Notes: generated by a model from the sequence alone, not told the origin. A stretch of 64,000 nt of DNA from Psococerastis gibbosa (GCA_963971405.1 OZ020485.1:42467469-42531468); one strand, 5' to 3'. Shown: positions 53,554 to 63,528, counted from the stretch's first letter. A program made the numbers and translations.

Positions 53554-54429
53554 ATGCCGCAGACCACAGCCACAGCCATTGCAGCTACAACCGCTACAGC
53601 TACAACCGCTACAGCTACAACTGCTACAGCCACAACACCGACACCCACGGCTACAACCAAGATGACAGGCCCTGCTAGTACGATGGCAGTCTCGGTCAAG
53701 CTTCCACCCTTCTGGACACAGTCGGCCAACCTGTCACCGGCACTGTGGTTCACTCAAGCGGAGGCTCAGTTCGCACTTGCTGGGGTCACAATGGAAACGA
53801 CGAAATATTACCACGTCCTTTCAGCGCTCGACCAAAGTACCCTCAGCGAGATCTCAGATTTGTTAGCTGCCCCAGTACCAGTAAACCCATATACTGAGCT
53901 AAAAACGCAATTAATCCAACGAATGAGTCTTCCAGCAAGCAGTCGCATTCAGCTACTAATGTCGGAAGACATAGGGGACAAAACTCCCAGCTCTTTTCTC
54001 CGGAGACTGCGGGCCCTCGCAGAGAGAGCCATATCAGACTCGGTTTTACGCACCATTTGGACGTCTCGCCTCCCGCACACTATACAATTGGCGATCATCG
54101 GTCATGATCACCTGTCACTAGATGACGTCGCGAACCTCGCCGACAAGATGGCCACCATCAATTCAGCAACACGTGAACGGATTCTTGAGTGCACAATGGC
54201 CCCTGTGAACCTATTGAAGACGTTAACAGAGAACGTCGCGGCTCTACAGGCACAGTTCGCCGACAGATACGGACAACGTGCCACACAGCCACGGTTCCAG
54301 CGCCAGTTCCGTTCACCAGCGCCTAAACAAGACCCAACTTGGTGTTTTTACCACCAAACCTATGGGAGGAAGGCCAGAAAGTGCCAGCAGCCATGCAGAT
54401 TTCCGAAAAACGACGATCGCAGCCAGTAA
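53554..54429 (+). CDS. gag: Gag polyprotein of gypsy element
   Basis: A 291-codon frame. Residues 1-40 are a low-complexity Ala/Thr tract encoded by the short tandem repeats; conserved sequence starts at MAVSVKLPPFW (about residue 44). The middle has the helical capsid-like pattern of arthropod gypsy gag (LWFTQAEAQFALAGV, YYHVLSALDQ). The end carries a zinc-knuckle-like Cys-x2-His-x8-Cys-x3-Cys (CFYHQTYGRKARKCQQPC). The true start could be the Met at 53,662 or 53,683, because the frame remains open upstream. Pol begins in the -1 frame, overlapping the end of gag, which suggests ribosomal frameshifting. Product: the structural protein of the virus-like particle. Confidence 0.85.
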   Translation: MPQTTATAIAATTATATTATATTATATTPTPTATTKMTGPASTMAVSVKLPPFWTQSANLSPALWFTQAEAQFALAGVTMETTKYYHVLSALDQSTLSEISDLLAAPVPVNPYTELKTQLIQRMSLPASSRIQLLMSEDIGDKTPSSFLRRLRALAERAISDSVLRTIWTSRLPHTIQLAIIGHDHLSLDDVANLADKMATINSATRERILECTMAPVNLLKTLTENVAALQAQFADRYGQRATQPRFQRQFRSPAPKQDPTWCFYHQTYGRKARKCQQPCRFPKNDDRSQ

Positions 54430-55106
54430 AGGCAGGGCCTGCCTGCGCCACTACACACCTGCTTAAAACCTCACATCGCCTTCTTATCACGGACCCTTGC
54501 ACCAAGATACGTTATCTCATTGACACAGGGTCCGACATCTGCGTTTTTTCACGTGCCCGTCTCAACCTACCGCTCCGTCGTACTCAACTCGAGCTGACTG
54601 CCGCCAATGGCACAATCATCAATACGTACGGAACAACAGCTCAACAACTGGACCTGGGATTACGACGCAGTTTCCGTTGGAATTTCATCATTGCCGATGT
54701 CACGCAACCCATCATCGGTGCAGACTTTCTCGCAGCCTCTAATTTGCTGGTGGATCTCCAGAACTCAAAGCTGATCGACGGGACAACGCATCGCAAGGCG
54801 AACCTGTGTCAAAGCCCCTCCAAGCAACCTAGCGTTTCTACCTTAACAATACCGCACAGTACCCCGGCCAGTCTAAAAGTAATAATTGAGGAGTTTAGCG
54901 ACCTCACGCGGCCGAGACAACCCACAGACCAGGTCAAACACTCCACGGTCCACTACATTAGAACGACAGACGGACCTCCCGTCTCCGCTCGCCCACGCCG
55001 GTTGGCCCCGGACAAGTTTATTACCGCCAAAAAGGAGTTCAACGACATGATCCAGACCGGCGTATGTCGTCCGTCCGACAGCCCATGGGCCTCACCTAGT
55101 ACCTAA
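54339..55106 (+). pseudogene. pol: Pol N-terminal part: aspartic protease and start of RT
   Basis: In the -1 frame relative to gag. An aspartic protease active site, YLIDTGSDICVFS, is centred on codon 62 of this frame (about 54,522), followed by a flap-like segment and IIGADFL. After a linker the RT N-terminus appears (ARPRRLAPDKF, AKKEFNDMIQTGVCRPSDSP). The frame stops at 55,104-55,106, a few codons into the conserved RT block, while the rest of RT continues in another phase. A small deletion near 55,095 is the likely cause. True translation starts after the gag overlap, not at the first Met. Confidence 0.85.
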
Positions 55107-56235
55107 AAGCGACCATTCATGGCGCCCATGCGGGGACTACAGACGGCTCAATGCTCGAACAATTCCTGACGCGTACCCAGTCCGCCACATCGCAGATTTC
55201 AGTGCAGAATTGCGAGGAAAAACCGTATTCAGCAAAATAGACTTGGTCAAAGCATTCACCCAGATTCCAGTTTCCAATGGTGACATTCCAAAGACAGCAA
55301 TAAATACTCCGTTCGGCCTTTTCGAATTCCCATTCATGACATTCGGTCTTCGCACTGCTGCTCAAACCTTCCAACGCTTCATGGATAACATCCTACGCGA
55401 CCTCCCGTGGGCATATTCATGCATCGACGACGTACTGGTTGCATCGAGTGATAAGCAGGAGCACGAATCACACCTACGTCAACTCTTCCAACGATTCCGA
55501 GAATATGGCCTGGTCATTAATCCTAGCAAGTGTACCCTCGGCGTTGGGTCAATCAGCTTTCTTGGTTACCTCGTGTCAGCAGAAGGCACACAAGCCCTAC
55601 CAGACAGGGTAAAGGCACTCACTGAATACCCTCTTCCAAAGACATTCAAAGATCTACGCCGTTTCCTTGGCATGATTAACTACTACCGCCGGTTCCTACC
55701 AAATGCAGCCAACGAACAAGCACCACTCAACACGTTGTTATCTGGAGACAAGGTAAAAGGGAACGCTACGATACCATGGACAACAAAGCTTACCGAAGCT
55801 TTCAGCTCATGCAAACACAGTCTGGCACGCATCACCCTACTCGCGCATCCAGATCATACGGCTCCGATTGCACTAGTCACAGATGCATCAGACACCAGTA
55901 TCGGAGCTACAGTCCAACAACGGATCAACGATCATTGGCAGCCATTGGCATTCTTCTCGCAGAAACTTAAAGAAAACCAACGAACATGGTCCGCCTACGA
56001 TCGCGAATTGCTTGCGGTACACGACGCCATTCGTCATTTCCGATACTTGCTAGAAGCGCGCGCTTTTGTCGTATATACCGATCACAAACCGTTGACGCAC
56101 GCTTTTCAGAATCCAAAAACAAGTTGCTCACCTCGCCAAATGCGGCAAATGGAATTCGTCTCTCAATTCACCACGGACATCCAATACATCGCTGGGCAGG
56201 ACAACTTGGCCGCTGATGCATTCTCAAGAATCTAA
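55090..56235 (+). pseudogene. pol: Pol middle part: reverse transcriptase and RNase H
   Basis: Continues RT in the shifted phase: WRPCGDYRRLNARTIPDAYP, FSKIDLVKAFTQIPV, and the catalytic YSCIDDVLVA box (xxDD). Connection FLGMINYYRRFLP leads into RNase H with LVTDASDTSIGA, YDRELLAVHDAIRHFRY and VVYTDHKPL. It ends at TAA 56,233-56,235 directly after LAADAFSRI, the normal end of RNase H. The phase stays open beyond that stop into the integrase, so the stop is a point mutation inside pol. Both breaks disable the protein. Confidence 0.9.
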
Positions 56236-57285
56236 GCAATCTCTACTCCCGTATCTCCTGAGCAACTTTCTTCTGCTCAGAAAGACGACAGAGAACTCAA
56301 AGAGCTTCGGTCCAGTAGAAAGACGTCCCTCATCCTCGTTGATGTTCCCATTCCGGGCTCTGATTCAGTCCTTACGTGCGATTCTAGTCAAGACATACAA
56401 CGCCCATTTGTGCCCAAACCATTACGTCGACAACTTTTCGAGCACCTACACAGCCTACATCACCCAGGAATAGCAGCGTCTGCTAACCTGGTTGCCCAAC
56501 GCTACATATGGTCTTCTATCCGTAAGGATTGCCGCGCCTGGGCTCGTCTGTGTGTCAACTGTCAATTGTCCAAGATACATCGACACACCCTCACTGCGAT
56601 TGGAACCTTTACTCAGCCTGACCGACGGTTTCAGCACATACACCTCGACATTGTAGGCCCATTACCACCGTCGGAAGGCTACACGTATTTGCTAACACTC
56701 GTTGACCGTTTCACGCGATGGCCGGAAGCCGCTCCTATGGTGAACATCACCGCCGAAAACGTCGCCAGAACCCTCATTTCCTGCTGGATCAGCCGGTTTG
56801 GGTGCCCGGAGACAATTACTACAGATCGCGGCCGACAGTTTGAGAGCCATTTGTTTGCTGACCTGGCCCGATTATGTGGATTTCACCATGCACGGACTAC
56901 CAGTTACCACCCTGCATCCAACGGCATGGTAGAGCGTATGCACCGCTCACTCAAAGCCTCCATTATGTGTCATGCCAATGACAAATGGACGGAAGCCCTT
57001 CCGCTAGTTTTACTGGGCATGCGCGCCACTCTTAAGAAAGATCTTCAAGCTTCTCCAGCAGATCTGGTCTATGGTGAACCATTAAAACTACCAGGACAGA
57101 TGCTGACAACTCCTCCTTCAAATCAGATTCCGGCGGACACTCTCATCTCACTTCGAAGGAAATTCGACTCACTACGCCCCACTCGCGTCAAGAGACACGG
57201 GGTTCATCAAACATTCATCCCACAAGACCTTGCCAAGGCCACGCACGTTTTCGTGAGACAAGACCACGTCCGTGCTTCCCTCGAA
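56236..57285 (+). pseudogene. pol: Pol C-terminal part: integrase, cut by a hAT insertion
   Basis: In the same phase as RNase H. Zinc-binding HHCC domain: HLHSLHHPG ... CVNCQLSK. Catalytic core D, D, E in [19 protein letters not shown] and NGMVERMHR. Then the [16 protein letters not shown] region and [12 protein letters not shown], where the hAT element enters at 57,286. An internal Met-less start at 56,410 is an artefact of frame calling. The last ~26 codons that appear open after 57,285 belong to the hAT end. Confidence 0.9.
57278..57285. repeat. 8-bp target duplication of the hAT element, left
   Basis: CCCTCGAA here and at 61,789-61,796. hAT transposases duplicate 8 bp. Confidence 0.95.
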
Positions 57286-57579
57286 CATGCGCGCCGACTT
57301 GTGCAAAATAGTGGTAAGGCACCGTGGCACGGTAAAACCTTTATATTATATAGTATAACTTAAATATAGCCGGGAATTATTAAGAAAAACACAGTCAACG
57401 TACAATGGCTTAATTACTGTGCATTACAGTACTGTATATTGTCCAAAGTATAAGTAGTTAAGTACATGTCATTTTTCAATTTCTTTAATGACTATGAAAT
57501 ATGAATACGGTAACATTTTGTAACTGTAGTTGAAAGGCAATGCGATTACATTTTTTAAATGAATACATAAATACATTAA

Positions 57580-57969
57580 GAGGATATAGTACGTAGACAC
57601 GTGGTCACCACAAATTCCAACACATTTTATTTTTTTATTCCTTTTATATGAAAGATATCAAAACCCTGTTGCTACCGTGTATGTATTATTCCTCAAGGCA
57701 TCGTAGTGTTATGAAATTTTTAATTTTAGATCTATAGTTTTTTATATAAAGTGAGACTCGTCAGAAATTCGCTGAAGTTCTGACGAGTCTCTCTTTATAT
57801 AAAAAACTATTGTATTGATCGAAAATTAAAAATTTCATTACACTACTATGCCTTGAGCAATAATACATACACGGTAGCAACAGGGTTTTGATATCTTTCA
57901 TATAAAAGGAATCAAAAAGTAAAATGTGTTGGAATTTGTGGTGACGACGTGTCTACGTGCTATATCCTC
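57580..57969. mobile_element. 390-bp palindromic MITE flanked by TTAA
   Basis: GAGGATATAGTACGTAGACACG is mirrored by CGTGTCTACGTGCTATATCC continuing TC. The arms, near-perfect reverse complements of about 190 bp, continue through acaaattccaacacatttt, cctgttgctaccgtgtatg and actcgtcagaa to a centre at about 57,770. TTAA lies at 57,576-57,579 and 57,970-57,973, the duplication typical of piggyBac-type transposases. No coding capacity. Confidence 0.85.
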
Positions 57970-58042
57970 TTAACACATTATTTGCAAATTGTGCTGCATT
58001 GCAAATACAGTAGGCCTATATGTAAATAGACTATAAACGAAT

Positions 58043-60721
58043 TTAAAATAAAGCGAACGTTGCTTTCCTCACTTGATTTTTTTTTATAAAGTCATTTACA
58101 ATGGGTCTTAAGTCTAATGCATCTAGTTCCAATTGGTGCGCATTTAAGACAGCTAGATGATTCAGCCTAGCCTGCCCCATAGTGGACCGAAGATACGTTT
58201 TCAGACGTCGAAGTGAGCTGAACGACCGTTCAGCGGTTGCTGTCGTCACTGGAATGGTCCGGAGGATTTTAATGCTCTTTGTCACTTCCTCAACTAGATC
58301 TTTTATACTTCCTTCTTCTACGAGAAATTTTCTTACGTCACGCATCGTGGTGAGTGAGATCTTCCGTTGCTTAGAAATATCATGTAGCATTGACAGATGT
58401 AGGGAGAGTCTTCCAATGTCTATGTCATTACAAAAAAACTTTTGTGCATTTTCCAACGAGGAAATGCCTTGGGCCACAAAAGATGCAAGCTCTTCTTCCA
58501 CAGCAACAACAGTATTAAGGGAGGATGTCTCAAAGCGCCTCCTTAAGCACATCAAAACTGTGTCGCATACCTCTATGTACATCTGCTTGAAGTAATTCTC
58601 TGCTCCTGTAAATTCGTGTCCTTGTCCTGCACCACCACAACTTTCCAATTTTTTTGGAATACGCCGTTGCCTAGGGAGTTCGGGATTGCCGACGAACTTC
58701 ATCCTTTCTGTCTCCTCCAGGCACTGATCCCAGAATTTCTTATACTCCTCACGCCTTGCCGTCATAATGGCTATGAGAAAATCAATCTTCGCCTTAATTT
58801 CTGCCGCGCCGATATGGGGCGATTGTATTTGTGCGTTAACTTCTTCAAGTGGAGTCATTATTTTGCTGTACAACAAAAGATGAAAAAATGTTTTAAATGA
58901 CTCCATTTGGTGGAGATATCCCGAGCACTTCGCAGCTGCGTCTGACGTATCATTTTCGGAAAACTCTTCTAAAAAAATTGCGATTTTTTCATAATGCTTT
59001 AAAATTTTGTTGATACTTGAAGCTCTCATCGTCCATCTTGTAGGACATAGGGGACGTAGAGTTTTGATAGGTTTGGCATTACCTGGATCTGGGATATTTT
59101 TAAACATTTCCATACGCTTTGGTGATTCTCTGATAGTATTGATTAGGTCTTTGGCTAAATTCATAATGTCTCTCATACAAGGGAGGTGCTTTAAGCTATC
59201 TTCTACAGCTAAATTAAGATTATGAGCGGCACAATGTACATACATCGCTTGTGGTTGTAAATCAGCAACAAGTTTTTGCAATCCATTGAATTCCCCTCGC
59301 ATTTGAGAAGCCCCATCATAGCACTGACCCCTAAGCTTGGAAAATGGCAACCCTAATCGAAGAAAAATGTCTTTGACTATCTCAAAAAGAGTTTGTGCCG
59401 TGGTATTCGGAGCCGCATACAAGCCTACGAAGTCCTCAAAAATATCCATATTGTCATCCACTGTTCGCAAACAAAACGTTACTTGCTCATGAACTGATAT
59501 GTCTGTAGTCTCGTCCACCATAATGCTAAAATAGCCTCTATTCATTGCCCCTTGTACAACATTCTCCAAAACAGAGCGGCTCAACATTTCCACTATCTCG
59601 TTTTGAATATCGTGAGACATCCAGGTGTATTTTTTAGCTTTATGGCCTAACCACTTTTGCATTTCCGGGCAATCATCTTTTCTCAAATTGACCAGTTGCC
59701 AGAAATTTGAAGAAACGTCTTCATGGCCGCGGATGGCCAACCCTTGCCGACAAAGAAATCTCAAAGAAGAGAAGAGGCATAATAACGCTGAACGGGCACT
59801 CCTCATCTCGTTGTTCAAATTCTCATTTAGAAGTGTGGATACATTTACGTTTTTCCCCGTTTTAAGAACGCTTTCTCTATGCGAACCACTATTTTCGTGC
59901 TTTCGAAAAGTTGCTGTAGCATTTTTCCAGTAGCTGAATCCTTTTTTTGTGAAAGTCTCCTCCTTCAGTTTACATAAAATTAACAGCCCATTACTTTCAG
60001 CTTCCTTACATATTTTGCAAAACACTAGTCCTCGGGAATACTCCATCCAAGGGTACGTTTGAAGCCATGATTTATTGAATCCCCTTCGCTTAACAGCATT
60101 CTTATTTCCCGAAGAAGAATTTGGAATCGTAGCTTGCGTTAAGGCAGTTCCTGGGCCTGTTGAATAAAAAAAAATATATATTGCAGATATATTATGTTCT
60201 TTTAACACATATCTCATCGAGGCTTCTTGACCAAAAAGTGCTTAAAATTGTAACTGGAGAAATAACTGTGCAATAGGGTTAACTGCTACGATTGGCCGTA
60301 GTCATGACTATATTTCGGAGGAGGTTCAGATTTCAGAGGTATGGGTCCACCCAGCCCCAAACAATTTTAAACTGTATGTAACGTGTCATTACGAGGTCCT
60401 GGCTAAAGCTATCTGCTATCCTGCTATATCACGACCAGCTTTTTAGACTACACTATTGATTCTTCCCTATAAATCTCCCATTTAATTAATGGCAAGCATA
60501 TTATTTCCATGTATACCTTAAACTGGACGTTAAAAAATAGTTCATATATGTAGTAATTTCCCCTTTTTTTAACAGTCAATAAATGTTGACACATTTCCAT
60601 TAATTGATTACCTACCTGACCCCGCAGATTCCGCCCTTCCGAGAATTGTAGTTGCTGCTGATGTAGAAGGTTCCGTCACCATGGGTGTAGACTTTTCTTT
60701 GAAAAATTTTCTGATATCCAT
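58043..60721 (-). CDS. hAT transposase (ZMYM/DUF4371-like), two coding exons
   Basis: Exon with the start codon: 60,721-60,616, beginning MDIRKFFKEK. It ends TCAG before a GTAGGT donor. The second exon runs 60,156-58,043 after a pyrimidine/A-rich ...TTCAACAG acceptor, and the phases join without a break, giving about 739 residues. Domains in order: a TTF/BED-like zinc finger (FCKICKE ... KHENSGSH), a DUF4371-type region, the RNase-H-like hAT core with candidate acidic residues in IMVDETTDIS, CYDGASQMRG and TATAERSFSSL, and the C-terminal hAT dimerisation segment (SLRRLKTYLRSTMGQARLNHL). There is no stop or frameshift, so it may be functional. It cuts and pastes the surrounding element in the nucleus. 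The first 20 codons of the unspliced frame (60,157-60,217) are intron. Confidence 0.88.
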
Positions 60722-61600
60722 GCTTACAGACCCACTAGAACAAAAAACAAGCAAACTTGTGAATTTAAAATGTAAGTTTAAAAGGGGAAAAATAAAATAT
60801 ATTAACCATATAGGTATATTATTTTGGCATTTTGCCCAGTTTTCACTTCCAAATTTTAATTTCATTAATTTTTAAACCTACTTTTACGATCACGTGTCGG
60901 CCTTACTACATAAATTCGAAAGTACCATGTACGTGACAGTCATGTAAAAATATCACGAAGTACATTTATTGCAGTTCTACAATATTTTCTAATCATGATA
61001 ATTCTCTATATATATTTTTTTGCCGTGACCGACCGTAACTGCAAGGTAGGTAAGTAGGCCTACACGTCTAAAATCTATACATAAGTCGGAACCTGTTTAG
61101 TTCTAGGCCAACCAAAGAAAATTCAGCTACTTACTACTAACTTAAATTCCGAAATTCACTTTGTCAATGTAGTTTATTAGGGATTAAGTAACATACGGCA
61201 TTAGTAGGTACAGTACAATAGGCTAATGTATGAGTAATAAAATTAAAACAAGAAGTTAATGTAAATTGGTGCTTACCTGTTCTTGTGTGAACTAGATTTG
61301 AGAACTTTCTATCAGTTTGTGAACGTTGAAAAGTGAACACAACAATGGAAGAACATAGGGAAGAGAAGTCTTAATATCAATTAAACCAAAAGATTCAGTT
61401 TGGAGAGGAAAATAAAATAAAATATTGAACTTAACAATCATAAGCTACACTTACTGTATGTATAAGCGTAAACACATTACAATTTACAAATTTACAAACA
61501 TGGCCGCGACCGCCAATTTAAAATTTCGTGCCCTGATTGGTTGTTACAGCCACTCTCTCGTCGGGGCCGCAAATTTGCGCCAATTTTGAATTTTCATTAA
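60722..61600 (-). promoter_or_regulatory. Likely 5' UTR, leader intron and promoter of the transposase
   Basis: On the minus strand, a TTTTTTGTTCTAG acceptor sits 15 bases before the ATG (near 60,735), and GAACAG|GTAAGC at about 61,277 would be a good donor for an untranslated first exon. Farther up, 61,500-61,600 is locally CpG-rich with a CCAATCAGGG box (about 61,531-61,540). The exon structure and promoter are inferred from consensus motifs only. Confidence 0.35.
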
Positions 61601-61710
61601 CTTTATTCTATTTCTTGTTTTAATATTAAATTTTATTTTTATCTGAACTTAATGCTACTTTAAAAAATAAGAAAAAATTGCAACAAAAATTCCTAATATT
61701 ACTTTGAAAA

Positions 61711-61764
61711 GTGGTAAGGCACTGCCTTACCACTTTCCAAAGTGGTAAGGCACGTGCCTTACCA
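61711..61764. promoter_or_regulatory. Paired palindromes near hAT right end
   Basis: GTGGTAAGGCACTGCCTTAC continuing CAC (61,711-61,733) and GTGGTAAGGCACGTGCCTTA continuing CCA (61,742-61,764) are two 23-bp palindromes. The left end has a single half, GTGGTAAGGCAC, at 57,311-57,322. Repeated subterminal motifs are where hAT transposases bind; that role here is inferred. Confidence 0.65.
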
Positions 61765-61788
61765 TTCTATATGAAGTCGGCGCGCATG

Positions 61789-61796
61789 CCCTCGAA
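61789..61796. repeat. 8-bp target duplication of the hAT element, right
   Basis: CCCTCGAA, identical to 57,278-57,285. Confidence 0.95.
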
Positions 61797-62105
61797 CGTC
61801 CTTATGCGGGACCATTCCCTGTGTTAAGTCGCACCGACAAAACAGTTACGATTTCAAGCCGCGGTCGTGCGGTTACTGTGTCAATGGACAGGGTCAAGCC
61901 GGTCTACATTAATGCCAGTACAGACGAACCGTCTCACCAGTCTACGATCAACCCCCCGCATCAGCATCCTGCTCAAGATAAACCTCAGGAGAAGGTCTCC
62001 TCACCACTTCCTGCCACTGACGTCGTGCCGACACCACCGACTCGCACCACTCGCTCAGGTCGTCACGTCCACGTTCCACGACATTTCTCCGACTTCCAGT
62101 CTTAG
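61797..62105 (+). pseudogene. pol: Distal gypsy integrase C-terminus
   Basis: Continues the interrupted pol after the hAT: FPVLSRTDKTVTISSRGRA and VSMDRVKPVYI, the usual GPY/F-like and chromo-less tail of arthropod gypsy integrase, followed by a Pro/Thr-rich tail ending PRHFSDFQS and TAG at 62,103-62,105. No start codon of its own is expected. Confidence 0.85.
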
Positions 62106-62116
62106 GAGGGGGGTAA
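62105..62116 (+). promoter_or_regulatory. Polypurine tract
   Basis: GGAGGGGGGTAA directly before the 3' LTR (62,117). A purine tract here primes plus-strand synthesis in LTR retroelements. Confidence 0.8.
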
Positions 62117-62503
62117 TGTGGGGACCACTTAGTCCCACATGTGTAATAACCAGTCTGCTTCCAGCTTCACCTTTTTCCCGGTAGATGGCACTGTTCACAT
62201 TCAGATAATTCAATATTCCTCAATCTTCCTTTTACGCATTTATTTCTCTTATTCAATAGTATCTTTAATCTACCCTCTGTCTCTCATCAGCTCCTTTAGC
62301 TGTGGACACAGAGTTGGTTTTTCTATATGGAAGCAGGCTGGATCAAATTCAATATTAATTGTAAGCATGTATCGTTCTCGTCTCACAGCTCATATTGTAA
62401 CCACTGTGTGTTAAATTACTCTAACTTGAGTCGAAGCACTGCAATACAAACCAATTCAAGTCTACACTGCCTATTCAATTGCATCGTCCATCGACTAGCT
62501 ACA
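62117..62503 (+). repeat. 3' LTR, 387 bp
   Basis: Same length and ends as the 5' LTR, four substitutions by eye, no indel. Followed by the AGGT target duplication. The 91-codon frame here also exists in the 5' LTR and is incidental. Confidence 0.95.
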
Positions 62504-62612
62504 AGGTTAATAAAAAAGTCCTTCAGGACATAATTATTTAATTTTTTATTATAATATATAATTATAATTATGTATATGCGATGGGCCCATTGAACCTTTT
62601 CCTGTCGTGGTT

Positions 62613-62997
62613 AGGCGCCCATTCCACCGACCGGCTAGGGCTATTTACAAAAACGATGACGTGGTAGCAGACATTCAAGACTTAGGTGGCGTTTCCACCG
62701 ACCTCGCCTTGCAGAATTTACGGAAATGTTTGTTTTCCTCTATGCCATAGGTAAAATAGATCAATGATCATACAGTAAAATCACAAACAAACAAACAAAA
62801 ATTAAAAAATGGCGTCATGGGATATGTTAAGTACAAACACTTTAATAGATTTCTATAAAAAGAAAAATTCTAATTTCCGTCAATGTCATTTGCATTCTGC
62901 AATGCGAGGTCGGTGGAACGCCACTAAAGTCTTGAATGTCTGCTACCACGTCACCGTTTTTGTAAATAGCCCTAGCAGGTCGGTGGAATGGGCACCT
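62613..62997. mobile_element. Family B MITE, copy 7
   Basis: AGGCGCCCATTCCACCGACC ... CGGTCGGTGGAATGGGCACC T, interior orientation as in copies 2, 3 and 5. Full length. Confidence 0.8.
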
Positions 62998-63129
62998 AAA
63001 GGCGAGTGACTCCGATGTTGTGTAGATTGTAGACTATCTATAGCAAAATTGATGACAAATATACGCACCTTATCATCTGTCAGACTGGTTATTGCTACAT
63101 GAATGTTCCTGAATTTTCTTACATGGGGT

Positions 63130-63305
63130 CCATCGGTTTTCGGTCATAATTGATCTTGTCTCCGAATGAATTTCCAAACGTTGGCAAACTGATTCACTCC
63201 TCGATGCCAACCGACACCGTCTACAAGTGCCTATATTCAAGCTGAGACATGCTTATATCATTGATATTGCAACAGGTGTAAGCTCGACTTAACCAAGTAT
63301 GGAAA
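63130..63305 (+). repeat. Family F repeat, diverged forward copy
   Basis: gttggcaaactgattcactcctcgatgccaaccgacaccgtctacaa, caagctgagacatgcttatatcattg, gcaacaggtgtaagctcgacttaaccaagta. The most diverged F copy in the window. Confidence 0.5.
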
Positions 63306-63528
63306 CGTATTTAAATATACCTAAACTTACCACTAATTACAATAAACACTATAGTTAAAACTTCACATGTTTCAACAAGCGAACATTCTGCCAGTACCGG
63401 CACTCAGTTCTGCACTCATAATCATACGGTTCGGATGCTTATTATCAAGTTCTCAATAATTAGTTAATTTAATACTTACATATCCTAAATCCTATATCCT
63501 AAATTAAATGTCCTAACTTCTCGCGTCT

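Larger units (their letters stand above)
57286..61788. mobile_element. Autonomous-looking hAT transposon, 4,503 bp
   Basis: Terminal inverted repeats CATGCGCGCCGACTT and AAGTCGGCGCGCATG, 8-bp duplication CCCTCGAA, and a transposase on the minus strand. Subterminal GTGGTAAGGCAC motifs are present at both ends. The insertion splits the gypsy integrase region and so is younger than the gypsy insertion. A TTAA-flanked palindrome lies between the left end and the transposase stop. Confidence 0.93.
52845..62503 (+). mobile_element. Ty3/gypsy LTR retrotransposon, interrupted
   Basis: Two 387-bp LTRs in the same orientation flank gag, protease, RT, RNase H and integrase in the Ty3/gypsy (Metaviridae) order. 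AGGT lies at 52,841-52,844 and again at 62,504-62,507 as a 4-bp target duplication. Without the hAT insertion and its extra 8-bp duplication the element is about 5.1 kb. It is disabled by a frameshift, an in-frame stop and the insertion, so it could move only with help in trans, if at all. No envelope-like frame is seen. Confidence 0.95.

Noticed and set aside
53055-53665. 145- and 152-codon plus frames and the 133-codon minus frame over the gypsy leader
   Set aside because: They are translations of the minisatellite in other phases and start in the LTR; gag is the only one that leads into conserved sequence.
57286-57363. Extra C-terminal residues of integrase after the insertion
   Set aside because: These codons are the hAT left end read through by chance; the real integrase tail resumes at 61,797.
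60157-60217. Met at 60,217 as the transposase start
   Set aside because: The 20 codons before the conserved part read through a T/A-rich tract ending in an AG acceptor; a better start lies in the upstream exon at 60,721.
57278-61796. 9-bp duplication CCCTCGAAC for the hAT element
   Set aside because: Shifting one base makes the terminal repeats start with CATGCGCGCC on both ends and leaves an 8-bp duplication, which fits the hAT family better.
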